The notes under the pieces are model-generated. The model was not told the origin of the DNA and did no database searches. It saw nothing but the letters and a program-made list of their open reading frames with translations. A stretch of 64,000 nucleotides of DNA from Achromobacter insuavis. GTDB lineage: Bacteria; Pseudomonadota; Gammaproteobacteria; Burkholderiales; Burkholderiaceae_B. Location: the NCBI RefSeq assembly GCF_902859645.1, contig NZ_CADIJR010000001.1:248001-312000 (forward strand). Reading direction: 5' to 3'. Numbering within the stretch: the first letter of the stretch is position 1; the number at the start of each line of letters is the position of its first letter. Shown in pieces: positions 36,366 through 45,066 of the stretch. A program made the translations under genes and the position numbers.

Positions 36366-37361
36366 ATGAAAAACACCCTGACGCGCCGCCATTTCTGCGC
36401 CGCGATCGCCGCCGCGGCGCTGCTGCCGGGTTGGGGCGTGGCCCGCGCCCGCCCGCGCGCCACGCTGACGCTGGCCGGACCCGGCGCCGTGGTCAGCTAC
36501 CCGTTGATGCACATGGCCGCGACCGGCGCCCTGGCCGGGCAGGCGGATTCGGTGCGTTTTCGCCTGTGGCAGAGCGCCGACCAGTTGCGCGCGCTGCTGG
36601 TGAACGGCGACGTCGACTTCAGCGCCGCGCCCAGCACGCTGCCGGCCCTGCTGCGCAACCGCGGCCTGCCGGTGCGCCTGCTGAACATTTCCGTCTGGGG
36701 CATTCTCTGGCTGGTCAGCCGCGATCCGGCCATCCAGTCGTTCGAGGACCTGGCCGGGCGCGAACTGGCGGTGCCGTTCCAACGCGACCTGCCTGCCGTG
36801 CTGCTGGACACGCTGCTTGAGGCCCAGGCCGCGCGAGGCCTGGCGCCCGTCAAGCTGCGCCGCACACGCGACGGCCAGGACGCGATCGCGTTGATGCTCG
36901 GCGGTCAGGCCGAACACGCGCTGCTGGTGGAGCCCATGGCGTCGCTGCTGTTGTGGCGTGCGCGGCAGCAGGCCGGCGCGCCCGCGCTGCATCGCGGCCC
37001 CAGCCTGGAGCAGGCCTGGCGCGCCGCGTTTCCCGCGCAGCCGTCCCTGCCGCAGGCGGGCGTCATGGCCGCCGTCGGCGTGGCCGACGACGCGGCGCTG
37101 TGCCAGGCGGTCGACGCGGCCTATGCGGCCTCGGCGCGCTGGTGCATGGATCACCCGGCCGAATGCGCGGCGCTGGTGCGAGAGCATCTGCCGCACATGC
37201 CGCAGGCCGCGCTCGAAGCCGCCATCCGCCAGACGCGCCTGCAGAGCCGCAGCGCGCGCGAGGCGCGGCCCGAGATCGAAGCCCTGTACCAGTTGCTGGC
37301 CAACCGCTATCCCCAAGCCATCGGCGGCGGCCTGCCGGCCGTCGGCTTCTACGGACCATGA
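36366..37361 (+). CDS. ABC transporter substrate-binding protein (NitT/TauT-like)
   Basis: 331 residues. Basic start with a Tat-like/Sec signal (TRRHFCAAIAAAALLPGWGVARA). The mature part is a type II binding fold: LTLAGPGAVVSYPLMHMAA, a linker LWQSADQLRALLVNGDVDFSAAPS, and FEDLAGRELAVPFQRDLPAVLLD. Members of this group bind nitrate, sulfonates, thiamine precursors or other small organics. It is first gene of an operon whose stop overlaps the permease start (ATGA). The Fur box upstream suggests an iron- or metallophore-related ligand. Confidence 0.87.
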   Translation: MKNTLTRRHFCAAIAAAALLPGWGVARARPRATLTLAGPGAVVSYPLMHMAATGALAGQADSVRFRLWQSADQLRALLVNGDVDFSAAPSTLPALLRNRGLPVRLLNISVWGILWLVSRDPAIQSFEDLAGRELAVPFQRDLPAVLLDTLLEAQAARGLAPVKLRRTRDGQDAIALMLGGQAEHALLVEPMASLLLWRARQQAGAPALHRGPSLEQAWRAAFPAQPSLPQAGVMAAVGVADDAALCQAVDAAYAASARWCMDHPAECAALVREHLPHMPQAALEAAIRQTRLQSRSAREARPEIEALYQLLANRYPQAIGGGLPAVGFYGP

Positions 37362-38152
37362 GCGGCCCCTCTTCGTCGCGCCTGAACGCGCCCGTCCTGC
37401 GCACCTCGCGCGCCTGGAGCGTGGCCGGCGTGTTGCTGCTGGTGCTGGCCTGGCATCTGGCCGCGCGCCAGCTCGGGCCGCTGCTGATGGCGACGCCCTG
37501 GGAGGCGCTGCGCGTCATCGGCCCGCTGGTGCGCAGTCCGCAGTTCTTCGCCAACGCTGGCGTCAGCCTGATGCGCATTGGCGTGGGCGTGCTGGCTGGC
37601 GCATCGCTGGGCTTCACGCTGGGCATGCTGGCCGGCCACAGCGCCCGGCTACGCGGCCTGATCGAGCCGTTGCGCTGGCTGTTGATGGCGATGCCGCCGG
37701 TGGTCGTGGTGGTGCTGGCGATGCTGTGGTTCGGGCTGGGCTCGTCGATGGTGATCTTCATCACCACGTTGATGATGGCGCCGGGCATGTACGTCAACAC
37801 CGTCAAGGGCATGCTGCACGTGGACCGCAAGCTGATCGAGATGACGCAGGTCTACCGCTATGGCGCATGGTTGCGCCTGCGGCACCTGTACCTGCCCGCG
37901 CTCAGCGCGCCGTTGCTGGCGGCCCTGCTGATCGCCGCCTGCGGCGGCGTGCGGCTGGTGGTCATGGCCGAGGTGCTGGGGGCCGAGAACGGCGTGGGCT
38001 ACGCGCTGGCCAATGCCCGCGGCACCTTCGACACCGCCGAGCTGTATGCCTGGGTGCTGCTGATCCTGGGCCTGGTGGCCTTGCTGGAGTTCGTTTTCCT
38101 GCAACCGCTGCAGCGCCGCCTGGGGCGCTGGATGGAGCCGAGCCATGCTTGA
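37358..38152 (+). CDS. ABC transporter permease (SsuC/TauC-like)
   Basis: 264 residues, about six membrane helices starting at residue 20 (AWSVAGVLLLVLAWHLAA). The cytoplasmic EAA loop is in EMTQVYRYGAWLRLRHLYLPAL. Fits the BPD_transp_1 family as used by SsuC, TauC and NrtB. It overlaps the binding-protein stop by four bases and the ATPase start by eight, so translation is coupled. Confidence 0.92.
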   Translation: MSGPSSSRLNAPVLRTSRAWSVAGVLLLVLAWHLAARQLGPLLMATPWEALRVIGPLVRSPQFFANAGVSLMRIGVGVLAGASLGFTLGMLAGHSARLRGLIEPLRWLLMAMPPVVVVVLAMLWFGLGSSMVIFITTLMMAPGMYVNTVKGMLHVDRKLIEMTQVYRYGAWLRLRHLYLPALSAPLLAALLIAACGGVRLVVMAEVLGAENGVGYALANARGTFDTAELYAWVLLILGLVALLEFVFLQPLQRRLGRWMEPSHA

Positions 38153-38828
38153 GCTGCGCGGCCTGTCCCTGCGCTACGGCGCGCAATCCGTGCTGCGCGA
38201 TGTCGACCTGCGCCTGCGGCCGGGCGAGCGGCTGGGGCTGATCGGCCCCAGCGGCGCCGGCAAGAGCAGCCTGTTGCGCCTGGCCGCCGGCCTGGCGCGG
38301 CCCAGCGCCGGCGTCTTGCGCAACGATTTCCGCCACGCCGTGCTGATGTTCCAGGAACCGCGGCTGCTGCCCTGGCGCCATGCGCTGGACAACGTGGCGC
38401 TGCCGTTGCGCGCCGCCGGCCATGCGCCCGCCAGGGCGCGGGCGCTGGCGGCGCAATGGCTGTCCCGCGTGGGCCTGGACGCGGCGATGCAGGCGTGGCC
38501 CGGCGAGCTGTCGGGCGGCATGGCGCAGCGCGTCGCCCTGGCCCGCGCGCTGGCGCTGGGGCCGGACCTGTTGATGCTGGACGAACCCTTCAGCGCGCTC
38601 GATCCGGCGTTGCGGCGCCAGCTGGCCGTTTGTTGCCGCGACGAGCTGGCCCGCAGCGGCGCCGCCTTGCTGTGCATCAGCCATGACCCCGAGGAATTGC
38701 TGGGCCTGGTCGACCGCTGCGTGCTGGTGCGGCAGGGCCGCGTCATGCCGATCGAGCCCGATGCCGGCGGCGGCTTGTCCGCCGCGCGTTTGCGCGCGCT
38801 GTTGCTGGAGGCCGGCGCCGCACCTTGA
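38145..38828 (+). CDS. ABC transporter ATP-binding protein
   Basis: 227 residues. Walker A GPSGAGKSS (residues about 39-47), Q-loop FQEPRLLPW, signature LSGGMAQRVALARAL, Walker B LLMLDEPFSALDP, H-loop ISHDPEE. Complete ATPase of the NitT/TauT type. Partner of the upstream permease; the gap of about 95 bases before the TonB receptor gene has no terminator. Confidence 0.95.
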   Translation: MLELRGLSLRYGAQSVLRDVDLRLRPGERLGLIGPSGAGKSSLLRLAAGLARPSAGVLRNDFRHAVLMFQEPRLLPWRHALDNVALPLRAAGHAPARARALAAQWLSRVGLDAAMQAWPGELSGGMAQRVALARALALGPDLLMLDEPFSALDPALRRQLAVCCRDELARSGAALLCISHDPEELLGLVDRCVLVRQGRVMPIEPDAGGGLSAARLRALLLEAGAAP

Positions 38829-38922
38829 TACGGGTGTTACCAGGGTTTCCCGCCGTTCCGATTTCTCCGTTCGCCGGCCTTGCCATGAACGTTTTCTTTC
38901 CTTGCCACGTGGAAGTATTCGC

Positions 38923-41052
38923 ATGACGTCCCCCCTCCTGCGCCAGTTGGCGTCCAGCCTTACCCTGGGTGTGCTCGGCCTGTCCGCGGCCCATGCCCAG
39001 TCCCAGCCCCCCGCCGCGGCCGGCCAGGCCGTGCCGTCGCTGTCGCCGGTGATCGTGTCCGGCGAGTCCGCCACGCGCGGGCTCGACCCCGGCCCCCAGC
39101 GGGTCCGGGCCGAACAGCAGGCCGTGCCGGGCGGCGCCAACCTGATCCTGCCGCAGCAGGAGGTGCGCCTGATCACGCTGCGCGACGCGCTCGACTACCA
39201 GCCCGGCGTGGTGGTGCAGGAATTCTTCGGCGGGCTGGACCAGCCGCGCTTGAACATCCGCGGTTCCGGCATCCAGAGCAATCCGCTCAGCCGCGGCATC
39301 CTGTTGATGCAGGACGGCCTGCCGCTGAACGATGCGGACGGCTCCTTCGTCATCAGCCTGCTGGAGCCGCGCAATGCCGGCCTGATCGCCGTGCGGCGCG
39401 GCGCCAACGCGCTCTCGCCCGGCGCCACGACGCTGGGCGGCGAGGTCGATTTCCAGTCGCTCACCGGCACCCAGAGCGACCAGGTCCGGCTCGGCACAGG
39501 CAGCTTCGGCACGCGTTCGGTCACGCTGTCCAAGGGCTTCGAGGACGAGCGCCTGGATGGCCGCTTCAGCTTCGGCTACGACAAGTCGGATGGCTACCGC
39601 CATCACTCCGCGTCCGAACGTTCGAGTTTCCAGGGCAACCTGGGCTTTCGTCGCGGGACCTTCGAGAACCGCACCTATCTGTCATACACCGACCTCAAGT
39701 TCGACATTCCCCAGCCGGTGCCCAAGGCCCGCATGTATGCGGATCCGCGCGGCGTGCTGGGCGACGGCAATTCGCCGCAGGACCTGGCCAACAACGTCTA
39801 CAACCGCGATCCGCACCGCGACACCAGCCAGTTCCGCATCGCCAACCGGAGCTATTGGGGCGGCGATGACCTGAACCAGACCGCCGGCCTTTATTGGCAG
39901 CGCACCAACGACGACTTCACCAATCCGCAGGTCGCCAACGTCACCGACGGCGACACCTACGGCCTGGCGTGGCAATTGGCCGGCAAGGCCGGCAGCGTCG
40001 ACTACCGCATCGCGCTGGACTGGCAGCGCAGCGACATGGACCGCGACCTCTACGCCATCCGTCCGGCGGATGGCCGCCGCCTGCAGCGCTTCGGCAACTA
40101 TGCGCTCACCGCCGAGAACCGCAGCGCGCTGGTGGGCCTGGACTGGCATGTCACCGGGCAGCTCAGCCTGGTCGGCGACCTGAAGTACACGCAGGCGGTG
40201 CGCGACGCCCGCGAGCGCGGCAGCGGCAAGACCCTCGACCAGGACTGGAACTACGCCACCCCGCGCCTGGGCATCGTCTGGCAGCCGGCGCAGACGCAGC
40301 GCTGGTATGCCAACGTCAGCCGCAGCAACGAGGCGCCGACCTTCTGGGAGATCGTCAACGGTGAAGTGCCCGCGCCGATGAACCCCGCCACGGCCGTGAC
40401 CTCCATGAGCAAGCTCGACCTGCAGCGCGCGCTGACCTACGAGGTGGGCGGCGATGGCACCTTCGCCGTGGCGGGCCGCGACCTGCGCTGGACCGTGTCG
40501 CTCTATCGCAGCCGGGTCGAGGACGAACTGATGTCCGTCACCAACGCCAACGGCACGCCGGCCGGCACCTACAACTATCGCGGCCGCACCCGCCACCAGG
40601 GCATCGAGGCCGGCCTGTCCGGCAGCCTGCCCGCGCCGGGCGACGGCCTGCTGGACTACCGCGTGGCCTACACCTTCAGCGACTTCCGCTTCCGCGACGG
40701 CGAGTTCCAGGGCAACCGCATCGCCGGCGTGCCGCGCCACTTGCTGAGCGCCGAGTTGATGTATCGCAAGGGCGGCTGGCGCGTCGGGCCCAACCTGCGC
40801 TGGCTGATGAGCGACACTGAAACCAACCACGCCAACGCGCCGGGCACGCAGCAGAATGCCTATGCGCTGCTGGGTTTCAAGATCGCTTACGAGCATGACG
40901 CGCACTGGAGCGCCTTCTTGCAGGCCGACAACCTGACCGACAAGACCTACGCCAGCAGCTACGCCATCCGCAACAGCGCGACGGCGGCCATGCCGATCTT
41001 CCTGCCGGGCAACGGCCGGGCGTTCAGCGCCGGCGTGGCCTACCGCTTCTGA
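38923..41052 (+). CDS. TonB-dependent outer-membrane receptor (no signalling domain)
   Basis: 709 residues from ATG 38923; the longer frame upstream belongs to the ATPase region. Signal peptide ends at AHA-QSQ. No STN domain; the plug starts near residue 35 and includes YQPGVVVQEFFGGLDQPRLNIRGSG. The 22-strand barrel ends in GVAYRF with terminal Phe. Family members import ferric siderophores, haem or other metal chelates using TonB-ExbBD energy. The receptor plus Fur-boxed ABC genes form one uptake route across both membranes. Confidence 0.94.
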   Translation: MTSPLLRQLASSLTLGVLGLSAAHAQSQPPAAAGQAVPSLSPVIVSGESATRGLDPGPQRVRAEQQAVPGGANLILPQQEVRLITLRDALDYQPGVVVQEFFGGLDQPRLNIRGSGIQSNPLSRGILLMQDGLPLNDADGSFVISLLEPRNAGLIAVRRGANALSPGATTLGGEVDFQSLTGTQSDQVRLGTGSFGTRSVTLSKGFEDERLDGRFSFGYDKSDGYRHHSASERSSFQGNLGFRRGTFENRTYLSYTDLKFDIPQPVPKARMYADPRGVLGDGNSPQDLANNVYNRDPHRDTSQFRIANRSYWGGDDLNQTAGLYWQRTNDDFTNPQVANVTDGDTYGLAWQLAGKAGSVDYRIALDWQRSDMDRDLYAIRPADGRRLQRFGNYALTAENRSALVGLDWHVTGQLSLVGDLKYTQAVRDARERGSGKTLDQDWNYATPRLGIVWQPAQTQRWYANVSRSNEAPTFWEIVNGEVPAPMNPATAVTSMSKLDLQRALTYEVGGDGTFAVAGRDLRWTVSLYRSRVEDELMSVTNANGTPAGTYNYRGRTRHQGIEAGLSGSLPAPGDGLLDYRVAYTFSDFRFRDGEFQGNRIAGVPRHLLSAELMYRKGGWRVGPNLRWLMSDTETNHANAPGTQQNAYALLGFKIAYEHDAHWSAFLQADNLTDKTYASSYAIRNSATAAMPIFLPGNGRAFSAGVAYRF

Positions 41053-41072
41053 CGACTTATCCGGGCACCGCC

Positions 41073-41516
41073 ATGAACACCTATCCCTTGCTGTTGATCC
41101 TGCACCTGCTGGCCGCCTTCGTCTTCGTCGGCACGGTGACTTTCGAGGTGCTGTTCCTGGAACCGGTGCACCGGCGCCTGCCGCCGGAGGTGCGCAAGGC
41201 GCTTGGCGCCCAGCTCGGCCCGCGGGTGCGGGGGACGGTGCCGTGGGCCGTGCTGGCGCTGTATCTGGCCGGCCTGGGGCTGGCCTGGCAATACCGCGGC
41301 GTGCTGGCGCATCCGGCCGGCTCGCCGCTGGGCATCCTGCTGTCGGTCAAGATCGCGCTGGCCGTGAGCGTGGCGGCGCACGTCGTCACGGCGCTGGCGC
41401 TGTCGCGCAAGCGGCGGCTGACTCCGGTATGGCAGCGGCGCGTGCATCTCAGTGTGTTCTGTCACATGATCGGCATCGTGGTGCTGGCCAAGGCGATGTT
41501 CTATGTGACCTGGTGA
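41073..41516 (+). CDS. CopD-like four-helix membrane protein
   Basis: 147 residues with four membrane helices and conserved His on several of them (H10, H115 region, HLSVFCHMIGIV). NTYPLLLILHLLAAFVFVGTVTFEVLFLEP resembles the CopD/DUF2269-type group, thought to bind haem or copper in the membrane. It follows the TonB receptor gene by 20 bases and is probably last in this iron/metal operon; an electron-transfer (ferric reductase) role is a speculation. The foreign-looking Hxs genes begin 39 bases further on, convergent. Confidence 0.78.
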   Translation: MNTYPLLLILHLLAAFVFVGTVTFEVLFLEPVHRRLPPEVRKALGAQLGPRVRGTVPWAVLALYLAGLGLAWQYRGVLAHPAGSPLGILLSVKIALAVSVAAHVVTALALSRKRRLTPVWQRRVHLSVFCHMIGIVVLAKAMFYVTW

Positions 41517-41555
41517 CACGCTATTCAGCGTATCTCCAACAAGGGTCATAACGTT

Positions 41556-42209
41556 TTATCGTGCCACGACAACTCCCAGCGCGTTCATTGTTTCTGTGGT
41601 CATTAGACCGGTAGCTGGCAATGACTTGACTGTTTGAAAATGCTTGAGCGCGGCAGTCGTAGCAGGCCCTAATACGCCATTGATTGGACCCTCGTAGAGA
41701 TGGAGTGAAGTTAGCTTTATCTGCACGCGGATGATTTGCAGTTTGAGTTTTTCGGAACGACTCAAATCCACAGTATCTTGCGATGCGCTTCCGCTTTTTT
41801 TTGAGGTGTCGCTTGCCGAGGGGTTGGCATTTGATCTTGGGGCTGATCCAGCACTTGGCACTCCGCCATTGCTTCCTGATGACGAGCCTGAAGGGGTGTA
41901 GAGTGGACTGGGTTTGGCAGGTGGAGATACCGGCGTGGCGGGAGCAGAGTAGTAGCCAGATGATCCGCGGCTACCGGAGCCGGAGTAATGTGAGCTATGG
42001 CTGGAGTGAGATCGGTGGCTTGAGTGCGATCGATGACCCGCAAACAGGTTGTCGTACCCAAAATTCAGAGGGCGCAGCGGCACAGCTTGCGGTTCATTGA
42101 GCGCATCTAATACGAGTTTTTCGGCAGACGGTGCCGCACTTATGGGTTTGGTCCCGATAGCGGTAAGTCCGGCAATAAATACACTAATGCTTTTTATGAA
42201 GCGACTCAT
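41556..42209 (-). CDS. hxsA: His-Xaa-Ser repeat protein HxsA (radical SAM target candidate)
   Basis: 217 residues. Signal peptide about 1-26. A His/Ser repeat at residues 59-74 (HRSHSSHRSHSSHSSH) is followed by a Gly/Ser/Tyr then Pro/Ser-rich linker (about 75-140). A C-terminal peptidoglycan-binding-like domain has LYEGPINGVLGPATTAALKHFQTVKSLPATG. This architecture is the defining one of HxsA in the Hxs system, whose function is unknown. It is translationally coupled to hxsC (ATGA overlap). The His-Xaa-Ser tract is the inferred substrate of the two radical SAM enzymes. Codon use is visibly less GC-rich than in neighbouring genes. Confidence 0.9.
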   Translation of the reverse strand: MSRFIKSISVFIAGLTAIGTKPISAAPSAEKLVLDALNEPQAVPLRPLNFGYDNLFAGHRSHSSHRSHSSHSSHYSGSGSRGSSGYYSAPATPVSPPAKPSPLYTPSGSSSGSNGGVPSAGSAPRSNANPSASDTSKKSGSASQDTVDLSRSEKLKLQIIRVQIKLTSLHLYEGPINGVLGPATTAALKHFQTVKSLPATGLMTTETMNALGVVVAR

Positions 42210-43345
42210 GTCGCATATTCCTCGTTCAGAACTTTGATGACTTTGGACGGTTTCCAGCCACGTTCATGCCAGGAAAAAAATCCAGAACAATCCGGCTTCA
42301 TGTCACAGGTGTCGCAGGTGGGGGTGTAAACGTTTTTCCAGTCCGAAATACTACGGTGAGCATGCCGCCGTAGCGGCTTCGACAAAGCGCATAGCGGTGT
42401 ATTCATGAATAGAAAGGGGATTGAATGGCGGGTTAGCTGAAGGGCTGCTTGTTGAATGACGTTTTCCCATTCAAGCAGATCTACCTCGCAGTGCTCGCGA
42501 TTGGCAAGTGCAAAGCCAATGGGTTCGCACGCCATTAACGCCACTTCCTTGACGAACGGCAAGTTTCGGCCGATGAACATGCAAAGTTCTGGAAGTACCT
42601 CCAGAACAGGGCGAATTAACACTATCCGAAGTTGAATAGGTTGGTGGTACTGCTGAAGATTGAGTAGCCCTGCAATAGTCTGTTCGAAGGCGCCCTGTGC
42701 TTGAACCACGAAGTCGTGTAGAAAGTCCGCATGTCCATACAGCGGTACTAACCAAGTTGTTGGTGTGTTCAAGCCGTCTAGCAGGAGTTTGCTCTGATCA
42801 GAATTAGCGAGTAGTCGACCATTGGTCAAAATTTCTACTCGGGTGCTTGGGTGCTTTTTTGTAAGGGAATCCAGTACCGTTCTGAGATGGGGGCCCAAGA
42901 GCAGAGGCTCTCCTCCACTAAGGCCGAGTACCGCTGGCGAATTCTCCATATGTCGTATTACGTCAATCACTTCCCGAACCATCCACGAGTCTTCTTGCGG
43001 GGTGGGGGGTTGTGAGCACATCAAGCAGTAGCTATTGCATCGGTTAGTCATCTGGAGACCATGATGCAAGTCTGATTCGCGATACAGGATGGAAGCTTCA
43101 CATCGCTCTGGAGTGGCTGAGACAATGTCCCCGGACTGAAGGCCGATTGCATCCACCCACTCGACATTGGATAGGCCTGAAGCTCGATAGTGGGCAACTA
43201 AGTCTCGTTGTGACGGAGTGAGGGCCGGAATCAGAAATTGCAGATCGGGCTGCCATTGCGATGCCAATAGATCGGCGTCGACTATTCTCCACACATGGCG
43301 ATCATTCGTTGCGTTCGGACCAAAAGCCGCTTTCAAACGTCGCAT
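42206..43345 (-). CDS. hxsC: Radical SAM maturase HxsC
   Basis: 379 residues from ATG 43345, preceded by GGAGG at seven bases; the ATG 12 codons upstream was rejected. The [4Fe-4S] motif NRCNSYCLMCSQPP gives C103, C107 and C110, and SQPP after the motif is typical of HxsC. LGLSGGEPLLL is the SAM-binding GGE motif. The C-terminal cysteine cluster TCDTCDMKPDCSGFF likely holds an auxiliary cluster. Predicted role is post-translational modification of HxsA together with HxsB; the chemistry is unknown. The start overlaps the end of hxsB by 13 bases. Confidence 0.92.
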   Translation of the reverse strand: MRRLKAAFGPNATNDRHVWRIVDADLLASQWQPDLQFLIPALTPSQRDLVAHYRASGLSNVEWVDAIGLQSGDIVSATPERCEASILYRESDLHHGLQMTNRCNSYCLMCSQPPTPQEDSWMVREVIDVIRHMENSPAVLGLSGGEPLLLGPHLRTVLDSLTKKHPSTRVEILTNGRLLANSDQSKLLLDGLNTPTTWLVPLYGHADFLHDFVVQAQGAFEQTIAGLLNLQQYHQPIQLRIVLIRPVLEVLPELCMFIGRNLPFVKEVALMACEPIGFALANREHCEVDLLEWENVIQQAALQLTRHSIPFLFMNTPLCALSKPLRRHAHRSISDWKNVYTPTCDTCDMKPDCSGFFSWHERGWKPSKVIKVLNEEYAT

Positions 43346-44787
43346 TGAATCGCCTCCGTTGCAATGACAGGGCGCGCCCATGAGTGGAACAAATCCAAGC
43401 GATCTGTGTCTGCTTCTCTTACTGCAGAAAAGAAATAGTCAAATAGCCATTGGTGCCGTTGACAATGCTCAGTGAGGTGGGGAGAAACCTCCATCTTGCC
43501 AAACTGGGCCTGAGCATCGACCGGATTTGGGGCACAGAATGTTTGGTACGCGCAATTCCGACAATCGGACATCAACTCGACTTGACTGGAGGCAATCAGC
43601 ATTTGTTGCACGTCGGAGTGCTTCAATGAGGCCAAGGTGGCCCCAATTGGGCCCAAACGAAGCGATGAATCTCCGCTTTCTGCCAGCATGCGGGCTTCGT
43701 CGCTCGGGTACACAAAGCCGTCGTAGTTGTAGACCAGGACACTCTGGCCCGCTCCCGTGGGACTTTGAAGGTCGACATATCCCGAGTCGAAGGGAGACAG
43801 GATCTTGTTCAGGATGATCGACGCGTAGACTTCGCGCAAAGCGATGCCTTGTTTGTTCCAATAAAAAACACGGTCAAGCGCGCGACGGTAAAAATCATAG
43901 AATTGAGTGGGCTTATATCCAAGCAGTAGCTGGTTGCGCTTGGCAAAGCCATAGCTGCTGAGCGGTCGAACAAAGATCTCCTGAAATCCAAGTTTTACGT
44001 ACTCATCGACTATGGCCTCAGGATGAGCGAGAGAGGCCTTGGTTGTCGTCATCAATGCCGCCACTGCATCCTTTCCCAGCCTGTTTCTCGCCAGTTCGAT
44101 TCCCGCAACGGTGCGTTCATAGGAGTTACGGCCGGGAATAGGTCGATTGCGGTTATGCAGTTCAGCCGGACCGTCGATACTTGTGGAGAGAAATACAGAA
44201 TGTTGTGCAAGGAAATCGCACATGTCCGAGGTCAGTTGGTGGAGTGTCGAGGCGATAACGAATCGCAACTGTCGCCCTTCTGTTCGGTTCCGTTGTTGAA
44301 TACGTATTACGGCTTCCTGTACCAAGTCGAACCGCAGTAAAGGGTCGCCTCCCTGGAATTCGATCGTCAAGGTTGGAGCCTTGCTTTCAAAAATGCTGTC
44401 ACATGCTGCCAATAGGTCTTTGTGCAATATCGTGTGGCCCGTATCTGTCAACGATCGACTAACTTGGCAGTATTGACAGGAGTGGGCGCATTGCAAGGTG
44501 GGAACGATAATATGTAGGCTGGGACCACTCGTGACGGTCTCACGTTTGGTTGCCTGGCGCGAAGCCAACAGGCGACGAGTACCGCTTCCGCTCTGGCTTG
44601 CTATGAAGTAGCGCGCCTTCAGGTCTGCCTGCATCGACAGGGGGAGGTCAGACACTCGACCTTGCGCCAACAACTCGGCCTGTTCCTTGTTCAGAAAAAC
44701 ATAGTCACCAGCAGAGCTGACCGCCAACCACTCACCTGCGAGTGGCCTGGTCTGATAGGGCATTGTCTTTACGGCGTACATATTCAC
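43333..44787 (-). CDS. hxsB: Radical SAM/SPASM maturase HxsB
   Basis: 484 residues. Start GTG 44787 with GGAG six bases upstream; ATG two codons later is equally possible. The N-terminal about 90 residues (VKTMPYQTRPLAGEWLAVSSAGDYVFLNKEQ) resemble a precursor-recognition region. The [4Fe-4S] motif LQCAHSCQYCQ gives C100, C104, C107. EFQGGDPLL is the GGD/GGE SAM motif. The SPASM-like cluster CRNCAYQTFCAPNPV and a final EHCQRH coordinate auxiliary iron-sulfur clusters. It is a close match in layout to anaerobic sulfatase/peptide maturases and to HxsB. First gene of the operon; no hxsD is found before it. Confidence 0.92.
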   Translation of the reverse strand: MNMYAVKTMPYQTRPLAGEWLAVSSAGDYVFLNKEQAELLAQGRVSDLPLSMQADLKARYFIASQSGSGTRRLLASRQATKRETVTSGPSLHIIVPTLQCAHSCQYCQVSRSLTDTGHTILHKDLLAACDSIFESKAPTLTIEFQGGDPLLRFDLVQEAVIRIQQRNRTEGRQLRFVIASTLHQLTSDMCDFLAQHSVFLSTSIDGPAELHNRNRPIPGRNSYERTVAGIELARNRLGKDAVAALMTTTKASLAHPEAIVDEYVKLGFQEIFVRPLSSYGFAKRNQLLLGYKPTQFYDFYRRALDRVFYWNKQGIALREVYASIILNKILSPFDSGYVDLQSPTGAGQSVLVYNYDGFVYPSDEARMLAESGDSSLRLGPIGATLASLKHSDVQQMLIASSQVELMSDCRNCAYQTFCAPNPVDAQAQFGKMEVSPHLTEHCQRHQWLFDYFFSAVREADTDRLDLFHSWARPVIATEAIQCDV

Positions 44788-45047
44788 GCGCTTCTCCTAG
44801 CGCGGCTCCCATGGCCGGCACATCTAATTTTATTTAGCAACATAATTGCACATATTGGTTGCTAAATCTAATTGGAAATATCTTCTGGGAAAGTCTCTCG
44901 TTTTGGGTGCCACTGCGTTAGTGGCACTGATAGCAAGCTCAATCGCAGGCGCGTGATACCAGGCTACTTTTTTGAAACAACGGGGGACGGGACTCGCACT
45001 TGAAGTTTGGAAGTCGCTTATCTCCCAGCCTCTGATGCAATGTTGTA
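44788..45047 (-). promoter_or_regulatory. hxs promoter region with 10-bp inverted repeat
   Basis: AT-rich for this genome. ATTTAGCAAC (44832-44841) and GTTGCTAAAT (44858-44867) form a perfect 10-bp dyad with a 16-base spacer, about 45 bases upstream of hxsB. Layout suits a dimeric regulator site. An hxsD gene normally found before hxsB was looked for here in all frames and not seen. Confidence 0.55.
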
Positions 45048-45066
45048 AATTGTAGTGATTCTCATC
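45048..45066 (+). promoter_or_regulatory. Candidate Fur box before sigma factor 1
   Basis: AATTGTAGTGATTCTCATC matches about 14 of 19 positions of the Fur consensus, with the right half ATTCTCAT intact. It lies 20 bases before the sigma gene and marks the likely right edge of native DNA next to the Hxs genes. Confidence 0.6.
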
